From Micromonospora siamensis (lineage in GTDB: Bacteria; Actinomycetota; Actinomycetes; Mycobacteriales; Micromonosporaceae), in assembly GCF_900090305.1 (NCBI RefSeq), contig NZ_LT607751.1, positions 3,348,001-3,412,000 on the forward strand: DNA of 64,000 nucleotides, written 5' to 3'. Made by a program: the position numbers and the translations under genes. Of the stretch, positions 17,688-26,341 are shown piece by piece. Position 1 is the first letter of the stretch. Every line of letters begins with the position of its first letter. The notes under the pieces are model-generated. The model was given only the letters and a program-made list of their open reading frames with translations, had not been told where the DNA came from and searched no databases.

Positions 17688-18196
17688 TCCCGGGATGGCA
17701 CCTGGCCCAGCGCCGCCCGCAGCCGGTCCACCCCGGGCCGGATCCCGAACAGGGGGAGCTGGATCTCGTGCGGCCGCGGCCTGCGGGACTGGTTCCAGAA
17801 GCCCAGCTCGCCCCACTCGTACGCCGACAGCACCGGCCGGGTGCGCTGCGGGTCGGCCACCACCAGCACCAGGTGCCGGCGGCGCACCTCGGTCACCGCG
17901 AGCGCCGCGCGCTCGATCACCAGCGGGCTGCCGTCGGGCCGGGTGAGCACCAGCTCCTGCGGGGTCACCAGCAGCGGCAGGCCCTTCTGCCGGCCGATCC
18001 GGACGTACGACCCGACGGTGCCGAGCAGGAAGACGGGCAGCACCGTCCAGAGGTCCCACCACGGCTCGTCGAAGACCAGCGCGTTGACCGCCCCGGCGGC
18101 AGCCGTGACCGCGACCAGGGTCCCGGCCAGCCACGCCAGCATCCGCGCCCGCGACCGTTCGAACCGCACCCCGCCCGCAGCATCGACCCCCGTCAT
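17657..18196 (-). CDS. Two-helix membrane protein with a PH-like C-terminal domain
   Basis: 179 residues. Two helices (about 20-40, 48-65) are followed by a soluble part of beta strands (ELVLTRPDGSPLVIERAALAVTEV, RRHLVLVVAD). This layout matches actinobacterial membrane proteins annotated as PH-domain-like, of unknown role. ATG 18196 is chosen because it directly precedes the first basic and hydrophobic segment; upstream codons are low-complexity. Confidence 0.7.
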   Translation of the reverse strand: MTGVDAAGGVRFERSRARMLAWLAGTLVAVTAAAGAVNALVFDEPWWDLWTVLPVFLLGTVGSYVRIGRQKGLPLLVTPQELVLTRPDGSPLVIERAALAVTEVRRRHLVLVVADPQRTRPVLSAYEWGELGFWNQSRRPRPHEIQLPLFGIRPGVDRLRAALGQVPSRDQVDRATDAR

Positions 18197-18406
18197 GGCG
18201 CGGGAGATTCCCGTCGCCAGTGGACGGCAAACGTCTGCGGTGGCCCGATGGGTGTCGACGTCGACGCGTACCTCGTCTGCGCCGCCCCGCGCACCGGCGG
18301 CAGGCCGACGCGCTGAACGCGGCGTGGATCGCCCGCCACCGCCTCCGGTGACTGAGCGGCCCACCGGGTAGGAATGGGGGCAACCGTCCTACGGAGGTGT
18401 GTGTCC

Positions 18407-19261
18407 ATGACCCGCGTCGCGGTCACCGGTGGCAGTGGCAAGCTCGGCCGTGCCGTCGTCGACGAACTGCTCGACCACGGCTACGAGGTGGTGAACCTCG
18501 ATCTCGCGCCGCCGGCGCAGCCCCGCTGCCCGTTCACCCGGATCGACCTGGGTGACTACGGCCAGGTGCTGGAGGCGTTGACCGGCATCGACAGCCGGTA
18601 CGACCACGTGGACGCCGTGGTGCACCTGGCGGCCGTCCCGGGGCCCGGGGTGACCGGCAACGCCGCCACCTTCACCCACAACATCACCGCCACCCACCAC
18701 GTCTTCGCCGCCGCCCGCGCCGCCGGCATCCACAACGTGGTCTGGGCGTCCAGCGAGACGCTGCTCGGCCTGCCCTTCGACGAGAGCCCGCCGCCGTACG
18801 TGCCGGTCGACGAGGAGTACCCGGCCCGGCCGGAGACCTCCTACGCCCTGGCCAAGCACCTGGAGGAGCAGATGGTGGCCCAGTTCTGCCGCTGGGAGCC
18901 GCGGCTCAAGGCGATCGGGCTGCGCTTCTCCAACGTGATGGAGCCGGCCGACTACGCCGACTTCCCCGGCTACGACGCGGACCCGCGGCTGCGCGCCTGG
19001 AACATGTGGGGTTACATCGACGCCCGCGACGGCGCCCAGGCCGTGCGCCGCGCCCTGGAGCACCAGGCCACCGGGATGGACGTCTTCGTCATCGCCAACG
19101 CCGACACGGTGATGAGCCGGCCGAGCGGGGAGCTGGTCGCCGAGTACTTCCCCGACGTGCCGGTCCGCCGGGCCGTCACCGGCACCGGCACGCTGCTCAG
19201 CATCGACAAGGCCCGCCGGGTACTGGGCTACGAGCCCCGGCACGGCTGGCGCAACGGCTGA
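18407..19261 (+). CDS. NAD(P)-dependent epimerase/dehydratase
   Basis: 284 residues of the extended SDR family. VTGGSGKLGRAVV binds the cofactor, VVHLAAVPGP is the conserved strand 4 region, and SYALAKHLEE gives the catalytic Tyr and Lys. The family includes uronate dehydrogenase-like and sugar epimerase-like proteins; I cannot choose. GGAGG precedes ATG 18407 by about nine bases. A strong terminator follows. Confidence 0.88.
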   Translation: MTRVAVTGGSGKLGRAVVDELLDHGYEVVNLDLAPPAQPRCPFTRIDLGDYGQVLEALTGIDSRYDHVDAVVHLAAVPGPGVTGNAATFTHNITATHHVFAAARAAGIHNVVWASSETLLGLPFDESPPPYVPVDEEYPARPETSYALAKHLEEQMVAQFCRWEPRLKAIGLRFSNVMEPADYADFPGYDADPRLRAWNMWGYIDARDGAQAVRRALEHQATGMDVFVIANADTVMSRPSGELVAEYFPDVPVRRAVTGTGTLLSIDKARRVLGYEPRHGWRNG

Positions 19262-19270
19262 GACACGGAA

Positions 19271-19299
19271 CCGGCCCGCCGCGGTGTGCGGCGGGCCGG
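19271..19299. terminator. Bidirectional intrinsic terminator
   Basis: CCGGCCCGCCGC (19271-19282) and GCGGCGGGCCGG (19288-19299) form a perfect 12-bp stem with a 5-base loop between two convergent genes. Confidence 0.85.
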
Positions 19300-19312
19300 T
19301 CACGAGTCGGGG

Positions 19313-19582
19313 TCAGTGGCGACGGCGGCCGTACGCCCCGGCGGCCAGCCACACGCCGGCGGCGGCGAAGAGCACCTGCAGGAGCAGCTCGATCCAGTCG
19401 ATGCCCGCGGTTTCGGCCACGCCGAACGCGGCGGCGACCAACGTGCCGAGGATCGCGGCGACCACACCGATCAGCAGGGTGAGCCAGATCGGGATGTTCT
19501 GCTTGCCCGGCACCACCAGCCGGCCCAGCGCGCCGATGATCAGACCGATGATGATGGCGGTGAAGATGCCGGTGATTTCCAC
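19313..19582 (-). CDS. GlsB/YeaQ/YmgE-family stress membrane protein
   Basis: 89 residues with three helices: a first helix IFTAIIIGLIIGALGRLVVPG, whose GLIxGALGRLxxPG pattern is the hallmark of the transglycosylase-associated (GlsB/YeaQ) family, then IGVVAAILGTLVAAAFG and LLLQVLFAAAGVWLAAGAYG. These small proteins are induced in stress in several bacteria; molecular role unknown. GTG 19582 follows AAGGA at good spacing. Confidence 0.92.
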   Translation of the reverse strand: MEITGIFTAIIIGLIIGALGRLVVPGKQNIPIWLTLLIGVVAAILGTLVAAAFGVAETAGIDWIELLLQVLFAAAGVWLAAGAYGRRRH

Positions 19583-19683
19583 GAGATCGTCCTTCCGAGG
19601 AGTTGAGGTCGACGAGCTGATGCCCCCGGCCGGAAGCCGCCAAAACGGTTCGCACCCGTTCCCGGCGACTTGTCACGCGACTG

Positions 19684-20700
19684 TCATGGCGTCGTCGTGG
19701 GACCGTCACCGAACTCGATGACCTCGGCCCCCGACCGGCGCGGCACGGCCGGCAGGTCGGCCGCCGGCTGGCCGTAACCCAGCCGCACCACCAGGTACGG
19801 CTCGCCCACCCCGGCCAGCAGGTCGCGCATCACCCGGCGCGGCCAGGCCAGCTCGATGGCGTCGCTGATCGGGGCGGTCGACAGGCCCTCGGCGGTGGCC
19901 GAGAGCAGCAGCGCGGAGAGCGCCTCGCCGCCGCGCAGCCAACCCACCGCGTCGTCCCGGTCCCCGAAGAGCAGCACGTACGCGGCCCCGCGGTCGAAGT
20001 CGGCGCCCGGGCTCAGCCCGGCCGCCTCGCCCGGTGCGTGGTCCCGGACCGGCACCCGACGCGGCGCCGGGCGGACCGCCGTGGCCGTCGGCACCCCGTC
20101 CCCGCTGCCGTCCGGCCGGTGCGTCCACTCGTGCAGCTCACCCCGGTAACCCGGGTCGGCCAGCTCGGCGGCGGCCGCCCGGGCGGTGGAGACGGCCAGC
20201 ATCGGCATCTGGTCCAGCCGCACCACGTGCAGGAAGGCGCCCTCGTCCTCCACCGTCGCCCGCAGCCGGGCCAGCAGTTCCCGGGACACCGGGCGGTCGC
20301 CGTACGCCCGGCGGTCGGTGCGCCGGCGGGGGATCGCCTCGACCAGCCGCGCGGCGGCCAGGTCCAGCGGCACCGGGCCGGCCGGCGTGAGCCGGGCCAG
20401 CAGCGCCGGGTCCGAGCGATCCGGGAAGCGCTCCACGCAGACCGTCCAGCCGGCGGCGGCCAGCGAGACCCGGGCGTGGTGCAGTGCGGCGCCGCAGCTG
20501 AGGGTGAGCAGCCGGCCGTCCGGGTCGGTGACGGTGAGCTGGCGCCCCGGGTCGGCACGCAGCTCCAGCGAACCGGCGGTGACCCGCCATCGCCACGGCT
20601 GGGTGTTGAACACCGACGGGGCGTACAGGGACTGGCGGGCGGCGGCCTCCAGCACCCGTACCAGCGGCGGCTGGTCGGTCCAGGTCGACGGCTGCGTCAT
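19684..20700 (-). CDS. Acg-like FMN-binding nitroreductase-family protein
   Basis: 338 residues. PSVFNTQPWRWRV near the N-terminus, RRRTDRRAYG in the middle and a C-terminal repeat of the fold with GEALSALLLSATAEGLSTAPISDAIE place it with Acg-type proteins, in which two nitroreductase halves fuse into one chain. In mycobacteria these are dormancy-regulated and are thought to sequester FMN rather than act as enzymes. GAGGAGG precedes ATG 20700. Confidence 0.88.
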   Translation of the reverse strand: MTQPSTWTDQPPLVRVLEAAARQSLYAPSVFNTQPWRWRVTAGSLELRADPGRQLTVTDPDGRLLTLSCGAALHHARVSLAAAGWTVCVERFPDRSDPALLARLTPAGPVPLDLAAARLVEAIPRRRTDRRAYGDRPVSRELLARLRATVEDEGAFLHVVRLDQMPMLAVSTARAAAAELADPGYRGELHEWTHRPDGSGDGVPTATAVRPAPRRVPVRDHAPGEAAGLSPGADFDRGAAYVLLFGDRDDAVGWLRGGEALSALLLSATAEGLSTAPISDAIELAWPRRVMRDLLAGVGEPYLVVRLGYGQPAADLPAVPRRSGAEVIEFGDGPTTTP

Positions 20701-20873
20701 GGTGGCCTCCTCGATGCGCGTCCCCCTTCACCCTGGGTGACGCGGCCGGCAGCCGACCAGGGCCGGACGGCCCTGGTCCGCGGGCCCCGGCGACCGGGCC
20801 CGGGTCCGCCGCGGCCCGGCTCCACCGCCGAGGCCAGCCGCCGTGCTGCGACCGCCCGGGTCGGCCGCGCGGC

Positions 20874-22106
20874 TCAGTCGCCCGGCTCGGCGGGCGGTGG
20901 CATGGCCAGCGCGAGGGTCAGGTCCAGCACGACGGACGGGTCGTGCAGCCGGTCACCGTACAGCTCCCGCAGCTTGCCCATCCGGTAGCGCACGGTCTGC
21001 GGGTGCACGAACAGGTCGGCGGCGACGTCGTCGCGCCTGCCCTGGTGCAGCAGCCAGGAGCGCAGCGTCTCGGCCAGCCGCGCCGCGGTGGCCGGGGGCA
21101 GCCCGGCCAGCGGCTCCAGCACCTGGGCGCGCAGGTCGGCCAGCCCTTCCGGATCCATGCTGAGCACCAGTTCGGCCAGGTGCTGCTCGGTGTCGAGCAC
21201 CGGGCCGCCGTCCACCGGGCCCAGCCCGAGGGCCAGTGCCCGGGCGGCCCGCCGGTAGGAGTGGGCGACCCGGGTCCAGGGCCGCACCGGGCCGAGCACC
21301 GCCCGGTGCCCGTGCAGCACCCGGGCGAGCTGCCGGCGCCGGGCCCCGTGCATGTCCGGCACCAGCAGCACCGCCATCTCCTCGGCCAGGTCGACCCCGG
21401 GCCGGTCCTCCTCGCTCTCCAGGGTGTGCGGGCTGAGCAGGGCCAGCACCGACCGGACGTTGCTGCGGGGCAGCAGCACCACGGTGAGGGTCTGCGGCGC
21501 CGGCCAGTCGGCCCGCTCGGCGCTGCGCCGCAGGGTCTCCTCGACCTCGCCGGCCAGCAGTTGCTGGGTGAGCCGTTCCAGGTAGCGCCGCCGGACCCGG
21601 CCTGCGCTGGCCAGTTCGTCGGCGTGCCCGGCGACGCTGGCCGCGGAGAGCTCGTCGATGTAGGCGAACATCAGCTCGGCGAACTCGGCCACCGTCTCGG
21701 CGGACAGGCCGCTGCGCACGGTGGTGGTGGAGACCTCCCGCCAGGCCACCCGGGCACCCACCCGGTACGCGGCCAGCAGCGCGTCCATGCTCCGCCCGGA
21801 GCGGGCCTCCCCGCTGCCCAGCGCGTACGCCGCCTCCAGGGCGGGGGTGAGCGGGGTGCTCGGGTCGGCCGACGACTGGGTACCCTCGATGAGCTGGAGG
21901 AACGTGCCCAGAGCGATGCGCACCGCGTTCTGGATCTTCTCCCGCATCGAGCCGGTGAGGGCACCCGAATAGCTGGGCACCTCGGCGGTGATCGCGCTGA
22001 CCGTCCGCTCGGCGACCATCGGCAGCCGGTCGCGCAGTCGGCCGGCCACCCACTCGTCGAGTTCGAGGTGGGCGGCGCGCCGCGTCGTGGTCGACTCGTC
22101 GGACAT
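20874..22106 (-). CDS. PucR-family transcriptional regulator
   Basis: 410 residues. The central region is a GGDEF-like sensor typical of CdaR/PucR proteins; the C-terminal 55 residues are the PucR-type helix-turn-helix (RRDDVAADLFVHPQTVRYRMGKLRELYG). It is divergent from the ferredoxin reductase-desaturase operon with 86 bases between the starts, so control of that operon is likely. ATG 22106 follows GGAGAG; that site lies in the loop of an inverted repeat (22108-22128). Confidence 0.92.
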   Translation of the reverse strand: MSDESTTTRRAAHLELDEWVAGRLRDRLPMVAERTVSAITAEVPSYSGALTGSMREKIQNAVRIALGTFLQLIEGTQSSADPSTPLTPALEAAYALGSGEARSGRSMDALLAAYRVGARVAWREVSTTTVRSGLSAETVAEFAELMFAYIDELSAASVAGHADELASAGRVRRRYLERLTQQLLAGEVEETLRRSAERADWPAPQTLTVVLLPRSNVRSVLALLSPHTLESEEDRPGVDLAEEMAVLLVPDMHGARRRQLARVLHGHRAVLGPVRPWTRVAHSYRRAARALALGLGPVDGGPVLDTEQHLAELVLSMDPEGLADLRAQVLEPLAGLPPATAARLAETLRSWLLHQGRRDDVAADLFVHPQTVRYRMGKLRELYGDRLHDPSVVLDLTLALAMPPPAEPGD

Positions 22107-22107
22107 C

Positions 22108-22182
22108 TTTTGTACTCTCCGAACAAAAACCTGCGAGTAATTCACCTTTGCCGGTCAAGATGTTATGCGATTCGGCCGGTCA
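22108..22182. promoter_or_regulatory. PucR / desaturase divergent control region
   Basis: Two features lie between the divergent starts: an inverted repeat TTTTGT (22108-22113) / ACAAAA (22123-22128), and a direct repeat GCCGGTCA at 22150-22157 and 22175-22182, 25 bases apart. Either may bind the PucR protein. Confidence 0.45.
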
Positions 22183-22192
22183 CGCTGGTCGT

Positions 22193-23284
22193 ATGACCAC
22201 AACTGTCCCGCGTCCTCCCGAGAAGGTGACCCTCCGGGACAGGATGCTGCGCCTCGCCGAGATGGTGACCACCCCGCTGCTGCCGCAGGACTACCTCGAC
22301 CTGGTGGCACCGCTGCGCTCCGGCGCCGACCTGCGCGGCCGGATCGTCGCCGTCGAGCCGGAGACCCCGGACGCGGCGACCCTGGTCATCCGCCCCGGCC
22401 GCGGCTGGCGCGGGCACACCCCCGGCCAGTACGTCCGGCTCGGCGTGGACGTCGACGGGGTCCGCCAGTGGCGGGCGTACTCGGTGACCTCGCCGACCGA
22501 CCGGCCCGACGGCTGCATCACCGTGACCGTCAAGGCCATCCCGGACGGCAAGGTCAGCAACCACCTGGTCCGCCGGGTCCGGCCCGGCACGCTGATCCAC
22601 CTCGACCAGGCGCAGGGCGACTTCGTGCTGCCCCCGGCCACGCCGGAGCGACTGCTCTTCGTCACCGCCGGCAGCGGCGTCACCCCGGTGATGGGGATGC
22701 TGCGCTCCGGGGCGCACCGCGGAGCGGACGTCGTGCTGGTGCACTCCGCGCCCCGGCCCGAGGACGTCATCTTCGGCGCGGAGCTGCGCGACCTCGCCGA
22801 CCGGGGCGAGATCCGGCTCGTGGAGCGGCACACCGACGTCCACGGCCTGCTCGGCGTCGACGAGCTGGCCGAGCTGGTCCCCGACCACCTCGACCGGCAG
22901 ACCTGGGCCTGCGGCCCGGTCGGGCTGCTCGACGCGCTGGGGGAGCGCTGGACCACCCGGGACGTCGCCGACCGGCTGCACGTCGAGCGGTTCCGCCGCT
23001 CGGTCGTCGCCGTCGGCGAGGGGGGCACGGTGACCTTCGCCCGTTCGACGGTGACCGTGACGGCCGACGGCGCCACCCCCATCCTCGAAGCCGGTGAGCA
23101 GGCCGGGGTCCTGATGCCGTCGGGCTGCCGGATGGGCATCTGCTTCGGCTGCGTGGTCCCGCTGCGCGAAGGCTCCGTGCGGGACCTGCGCAACGGGGAC
23201 CTGACCACCGCCGAACCCGGCGACGGCGTCCTCATCCAGACCTGCGTGTCGGCGGCGGCCGGCCCCTGCGACATCGAACTCTGA
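22193..23284 (+). CDS. Ferredoxin reductase (FAD/NAD and 2Fe-2S domains)
   Basis: 363 residues. RAYSVTSP binds FAD, VTAGSGVTPVMGML binds the nicotinamide nucleotide, and the C-terminal ferredoxin domain has SGCRMGICFGC plus a distal Cys in IQTC for a plant-type 2Fe-2S cluster. It should pass electrons from NAD(P)H to the desaturase encoded 14 bases downstream, as Rv3230c does for DesA3 in mycobacteria. ATG 22193 is chosen because the upstream bases hold the control region. Confidence 0.93.
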   Translation: MTTTVPRPPEKVTLRDRMLRLAEMVTTPLLPQDYLDLVAPLRSGADLRGRIVAVEPETPDAATLVIRPGRGWRGHTPGQYVRLGVDVDGVRQWRAYSVTSPTDRPDGCITVTVKAIPDGKVSNHLVRRVRPGTLIHLDQAQGDFVLPPATPERLLFVTAGSGVTPVMGMLRSGAHRGADVVLVHSAPRPEDVIFGAELRDLADRGEIRLVERHTDVHGLLGVDELAELVPDHLDRQTWACGPVGLLDALGERWTTRDVADRLHVERFRRSVVAVGEGGTVTFARSTVTVTADGATPILEAGEQAGVLMPSGCRMGICFGCVVPLREGSVRDLRNGDLTTAEPGDGVLIQTCVSAAAGPCDIEL

Positions 23285-23298
23285 CGGAGGAACCGGAC

Positions 23299-24468
23299 GT
23301 GACCGTGATCCAGAAGAAGGCCGACAACCCGATCGCGCACCTGACCGCCGAGGACATCGAGTCGCTCGGCAAGGAACTCGACGCCATCCGCGACGAGGTC
23401 ATCGCGAGCCGGGGTGAGAGCGACGCGGCGTACATCCGCAAGGTGATCAAGACGCAGCGGACGCTGGAGATCAGCAGCCGCGCGGTGCTGCTCTTCTCGC
23501 TGTTCCCGCCGGCCTGGCTGGTCGGCACCGCCGGCCTGTCGGTGGCCAAGATCCTGGAGAACATGGAGATCGGCCACAACATCCTGCACGGCCAGTACGA
23601 CTTCATGCGCGACCCGAAGATCCACTCCACCACCTGGGAGTGGGACCACGTCTCCCCGGCCGACCAGTGGAAGCACTCGCACAATCAGCTGCACCACACG
23701 TACACCAACGTGCTCGGCAAGGACAACGACCTCGGGTACGGCATCATGCGGGTCGACGAGGACCAGAAGTGGCACCCGATGCACCTCGGTCAGCCACTGT
23801 GGAACTTCCTCAACGCCTGCTTCTTCGAGTACGGCATCGCCGCGTACGACCTGGAGCTGGGCCGCAACCTCCAGAAGGGCCGGCACAGGTCGCCCGAGTT
23901 CCGGGCCCGCGCCCGCGCCGTCGGCCGCAAGATCCGCAAGCAGGTCCTCAAGGACTACGTCGTGCACCCGCTGCTCTCGGGTCCGTCGTTCCTGAGCACC
24001 CTCGCCGCCACCTTCACCGCGAACCTGATCCGCAACGTGTGGAGCCACTCGGTGATCATGTGCGGGCACTTCCCCAACGGTGTCGAGACCTTCGAGAAGA
24101 AGTCCATCGAGGGGGAGACCAAGGGGGAGTGGTACCTGCGGCAGATGCTCGGCTCGGCCAACATCAGCGGCAGCCGGCTGATGCACATCATGACCGGCAA
24201 CCTCTCCTTCCAGATCGAGCACCACCTCTTCCCCGACCTGCCCAGCAAGCGTTACCAGGAGATCGCCCCCAAGGTCCGCGACCTGTTCGACCGGTACGGC
24301 CTGACGTACACCACCGGCCCGCTGCCCAAGCAGGTCGCCTCCGCCTGGTGGAAGGTCATCCGGCTCTCGCTGCCGAACCGGCGCGACGCCCGCCCGGCGC
24401 AGGACCGGCCGGTCGATGGCGGCCCGGCGCAGTCCCGGGTGCCGGCGCTGGCCGGGACCGGCGCCTGA
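23299..24468 (+). CDS. Membrane fatty acid desaturase
   Basis: 389 residues. The three histidine boxes of acyl-lipid/acyl-CoA desaturases are HNILH (about 94), HSHNQLHH (about 132) and IEHHLFPDLP (about 316). These bind the di-iron centre that introduces a cis double bond. The closest known relatives are DesA3-type delta-9 desaturases. GTG 23299 follows GGAGG. The C-terminal 25 residues are Pro/Arg-rich. Works with the reductase just upstream. Confidence 0.95.
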   Translation: MTVIQKKADNPIAHLTAEDIESLGKELDAIRDEVIASRGESDAAYIRKVIKTQRTLEISSRAVLLFSLFPPAWLVGTAGLSVAKILENMEIGHNILHGQYDFMRDPKIHSTTWEWDHVSPADQWKHSHNQLHHTYTNVLGKDNDLGYGIMRVDEDQKWHPMHLGQPLWNFLNACFFEYGIAAYDLELGRNLQKGRHRSPEFRARARAVGRKIRKQVLKDYVVHPLLSGPSFLSTLAATFTANLIRNVWSHSVIMCGHFPNGVETFEKKSIEGETKGEWYLRQMLGSANISGSRLMHIMTGNLSFQIEHHLFPDLPSKRYQEIAPKVRDLFDRYGLTYTTGPLPKQVASAWWKVIRLSLPNRRDARPAQDRPVDGGPAQSRVPALAGTGA

Positions 24469-24508
24469 CCCGGACCCACGCCTGACCCGGACCCACGCCT
24501 GACCCGGG
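24463..24508 (+). repeat. 17-bp tandem repeat at the end of the desaturase gene
   Basis: The unit GCCTGACCCGGACCCAC begins at 24463, 24480 and 24497; the third copy is partial. The first copy contains the desaturase TGA, so repeat expansion would not alter the protein. Confidence 0.8.
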
Positions 24509-24544
24509 CCGGCATGGGCCCGTCGGCAGCCGAAAGGACATTCT

Positions 24545-24594
24545 CGAGCGTGATACCTGACAGGTATCACTATTCCTCTGAGGTATCACGCTCG
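24545..24594. repeat. Palindromic intergenic element, copy 1
   Basis: Arms CGAGCGTGATACCT (24545-24558) and AGGTATCACGCTCG (24581-24594) are perfectly complementary, 50 bases end to end. Inside is a third copy of the half-site AGGTATCAC (24562-24570), which can pair with the left arm as a 9-bp hairpin with a 3-base loop. The same outer arms occur at 49984-50033. It lies in the 300-base gap between the desaturase and AAA ATPase genes, which otherwise shows only the tandem repeat. Confidence 0.85.
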
Positions 24595-24768
24595 TCGGAG
24601 GTTTCGCTCCCCGCGCCATCACCGTCGGTGACTGTCACCGTGTCGACCGCCGTCCGCCACCTGGCGCCGCTCCCGGTCGGGCTGTCCTTCCGGCTGGCGG
24701 TGGCAGGTGTCGGGGGCGGGTGTCAGACTTGCCCCGGGTCACCACCGTGACGCGAGGAGCTGGTTGGC

Positions 24769-26280
24769 ATGACGCAGCAGGGACACGACCTTCGACCCGA
24801 CGCCGAACGCTTCGAGCTGTTCGGCGCCGAGGTGACGATCCTGGATCCCGTCGCCCTGCTCGCCGAGGCGGGGTCGCACCCGGTGGAGCTCTTCGCCGGC
24901 TGCTTCTTCCCGGCGCCGGTGCGCGAGGTCCGGCTCACGGTCCGGGTCGACGAGACGGCCGGCTCCCCGGTCCACCGCTTCGACGCGGAGGTCCGCGCCG
25001 CCAACAGCCTCGCCGGCGGGCTGCTCGCCCTGGGCGCCGTCGGACCGGTCGGGGTGCTGCTCGCCCGCCGACTCGCCGCCGCCGACCCGGCGGCCGGGCG
25101 GGTGGTGGCCGGCGCCGGCCGGATGGCCGCCGAGGCCACCCGGCGGCTCGGCCTGGTCGTCCCGGCGGCCACCGCGGTCGCCGAGCGCGGGCCCGACCCG
25201 GCTGGCGCGGAGGTGCTGCGTACCGCGGAGGAGCTGGGCCTGCGACCGGAGGTCGACCAGCAGGAGGGCCCGAACGGCGCGCGTACCGCCACCGTCCGGG
25301 CGGCCGTCGCCAGCGACCAGGTCACCCCCGCCCACCTGCGGGCCGCCGTCGGGCTGGTCCTGCAGACGGTACGCGAGCTGGCCGGCGACGACCCGCAGCC
25401 GCGGGTGCTGCGCGGGCGGAGCTACGTGCTGGGCCGGGCGGTGGCGCCGACGGTGTCGGCGAACGCGCCGCGCAGCGAGACGGTGACCCTGGACATGGTG
25501 GGTGGCCTGGACGAGGTGGTCGCCCGGTTCCGGGAGATCGCGGTCTCGTTCCGCCACCCGGCGGTGATGGCTCGCTGGGGCGCCCGCCGGCCGCAGGGCA
25601 TCCTGATGTACGGCCCGCCCGGCACCGGCAAGACCATGCTGGCCCGGGCGCTGGCCAACGAGATCGGCGCCGAGTTCGTCGAGATCCGCACCCCGGAGAT
25701 CCTCGACAAGTATCTCGGCGGCTCGGAACGCAACATCAAGCAGATCTTCCGCGACGCCCGCCACTACCGGGAGCCGACGGTGATGCTCTTCGACGAGTTC
25801 GACAGCATCATCAGCTACGCCGGCGCCGGTGGGGACGCCGCGAGTCAGGCCGTCAACGCGGTCGCCGGGATCTTCAAGCAGGAGATGAACACCCTCATCG
25901 AGGAGAACCCGAACGTCATCGTGGTGGCCACCACCAACTTCCCGCACCGGGTGGACGCCTCGCTGACCCGCTCCGGACGCTTCGACATCAAGGTGGCCAT
26001 CCCGCTGCCCGACGAGGGCGGCCGGGCGGCCATCATCGCCAAGATGATCCGCGAGCTGATCGTCCGGCACGAGCGCGCCGGGTTCCGGATGTTCGGCGAC
26101 GACGTCGACCCGGCCGAGCTGGCCGCCCTCACCCCGGGCCTCACCGGCGCCGACATCCGGGAGATCCTGCGCCGGGTGCAGCTGGCCAAGGCGATGGCCG
26201 AGGCGACCGGCGGTGGACCGGTCGGCCCGATCAGCCAGCACGACCTGCGCGAGGGCGTCGCGGGCCTGCGCCAAGGTTGA
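24769..26280 (+). CDS. AAA-family ATPase
   Basis: 503 residues. The N-terminal 240 are not recognisable. One AAA module follows: Walker A GPPGTGKT (about 285), Walker B VMLFDEFD (about 343), sensor-1 VVATTNFP and the arginine-finger region LTRSGRFD, then a C-terminal helical lid. This is the classic clade that includes FtsH, proteasomal ATPases and katanin-like proteins, but no protease or membrane segment is attached, so it probably remodels a protein partner via the N-terminal domain. GAGGAG precedes ATG 24769. 61 bases upstream of the acyl-CoA dehydrogenase gene. Confidence 0.9.
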   Translation: MTQQGHDLRPDAERFELFGAEVTILDPVALLAEAGSHPVELFAGCFFPAPVREVRLTVRVDETAGSPVHRFDAEVRAANSLAGGLLALGAVGPVGVLLARRLAAADPAAGRVVAGAGRMAAEATRRLGLVVPAATAVAERGPDPAGAEVLRTAEELGLRPEVDQQEGPNGARTATVRAAVASDQVTPAHLRAAVGLVLQTVRELAGDDPQPRVLRGRSYVLGRAVAPTVSANAPRSETVTLDMVGGLDEVVARFREIAVSFRHPAVMARWGARRPQGILMYGPPGTGKTMLARALANEIGAEFVEIRTPEILDKYLGGSERNIKQIFRDARHYREPTVMLFDEFDSIISYAGAGGDAASQAVNAVAGIFKQEMNTLIEENPNVIVVATTNFPHRVDASLTRSGRFDIKVAIPLPDEGGRAAIIAKMIRELIVRHERAGFRMFGDDVDPAELAALTPGLTGADIREILRRVQLAKAMAEATGGGPVGPISQHDLREGVAGLRQG

Positions 26281-26341
26281 GGCGTACGGTCGGGAGGCCG
26301 TCCCGTCCCCGCCGCCCGGGCGGGTGTTGGAGAGGAGACCC

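Noticed and set aside
24463..24508. CRISPR-like repeat
   Set aside because: Units are directly joined without spacers and are only 17 bases.
22291..24570. 759-codon reverse frame over the reductase and desaturase genes
   Set aside because: No domain, opposite to two clear enzymes with all motifs.
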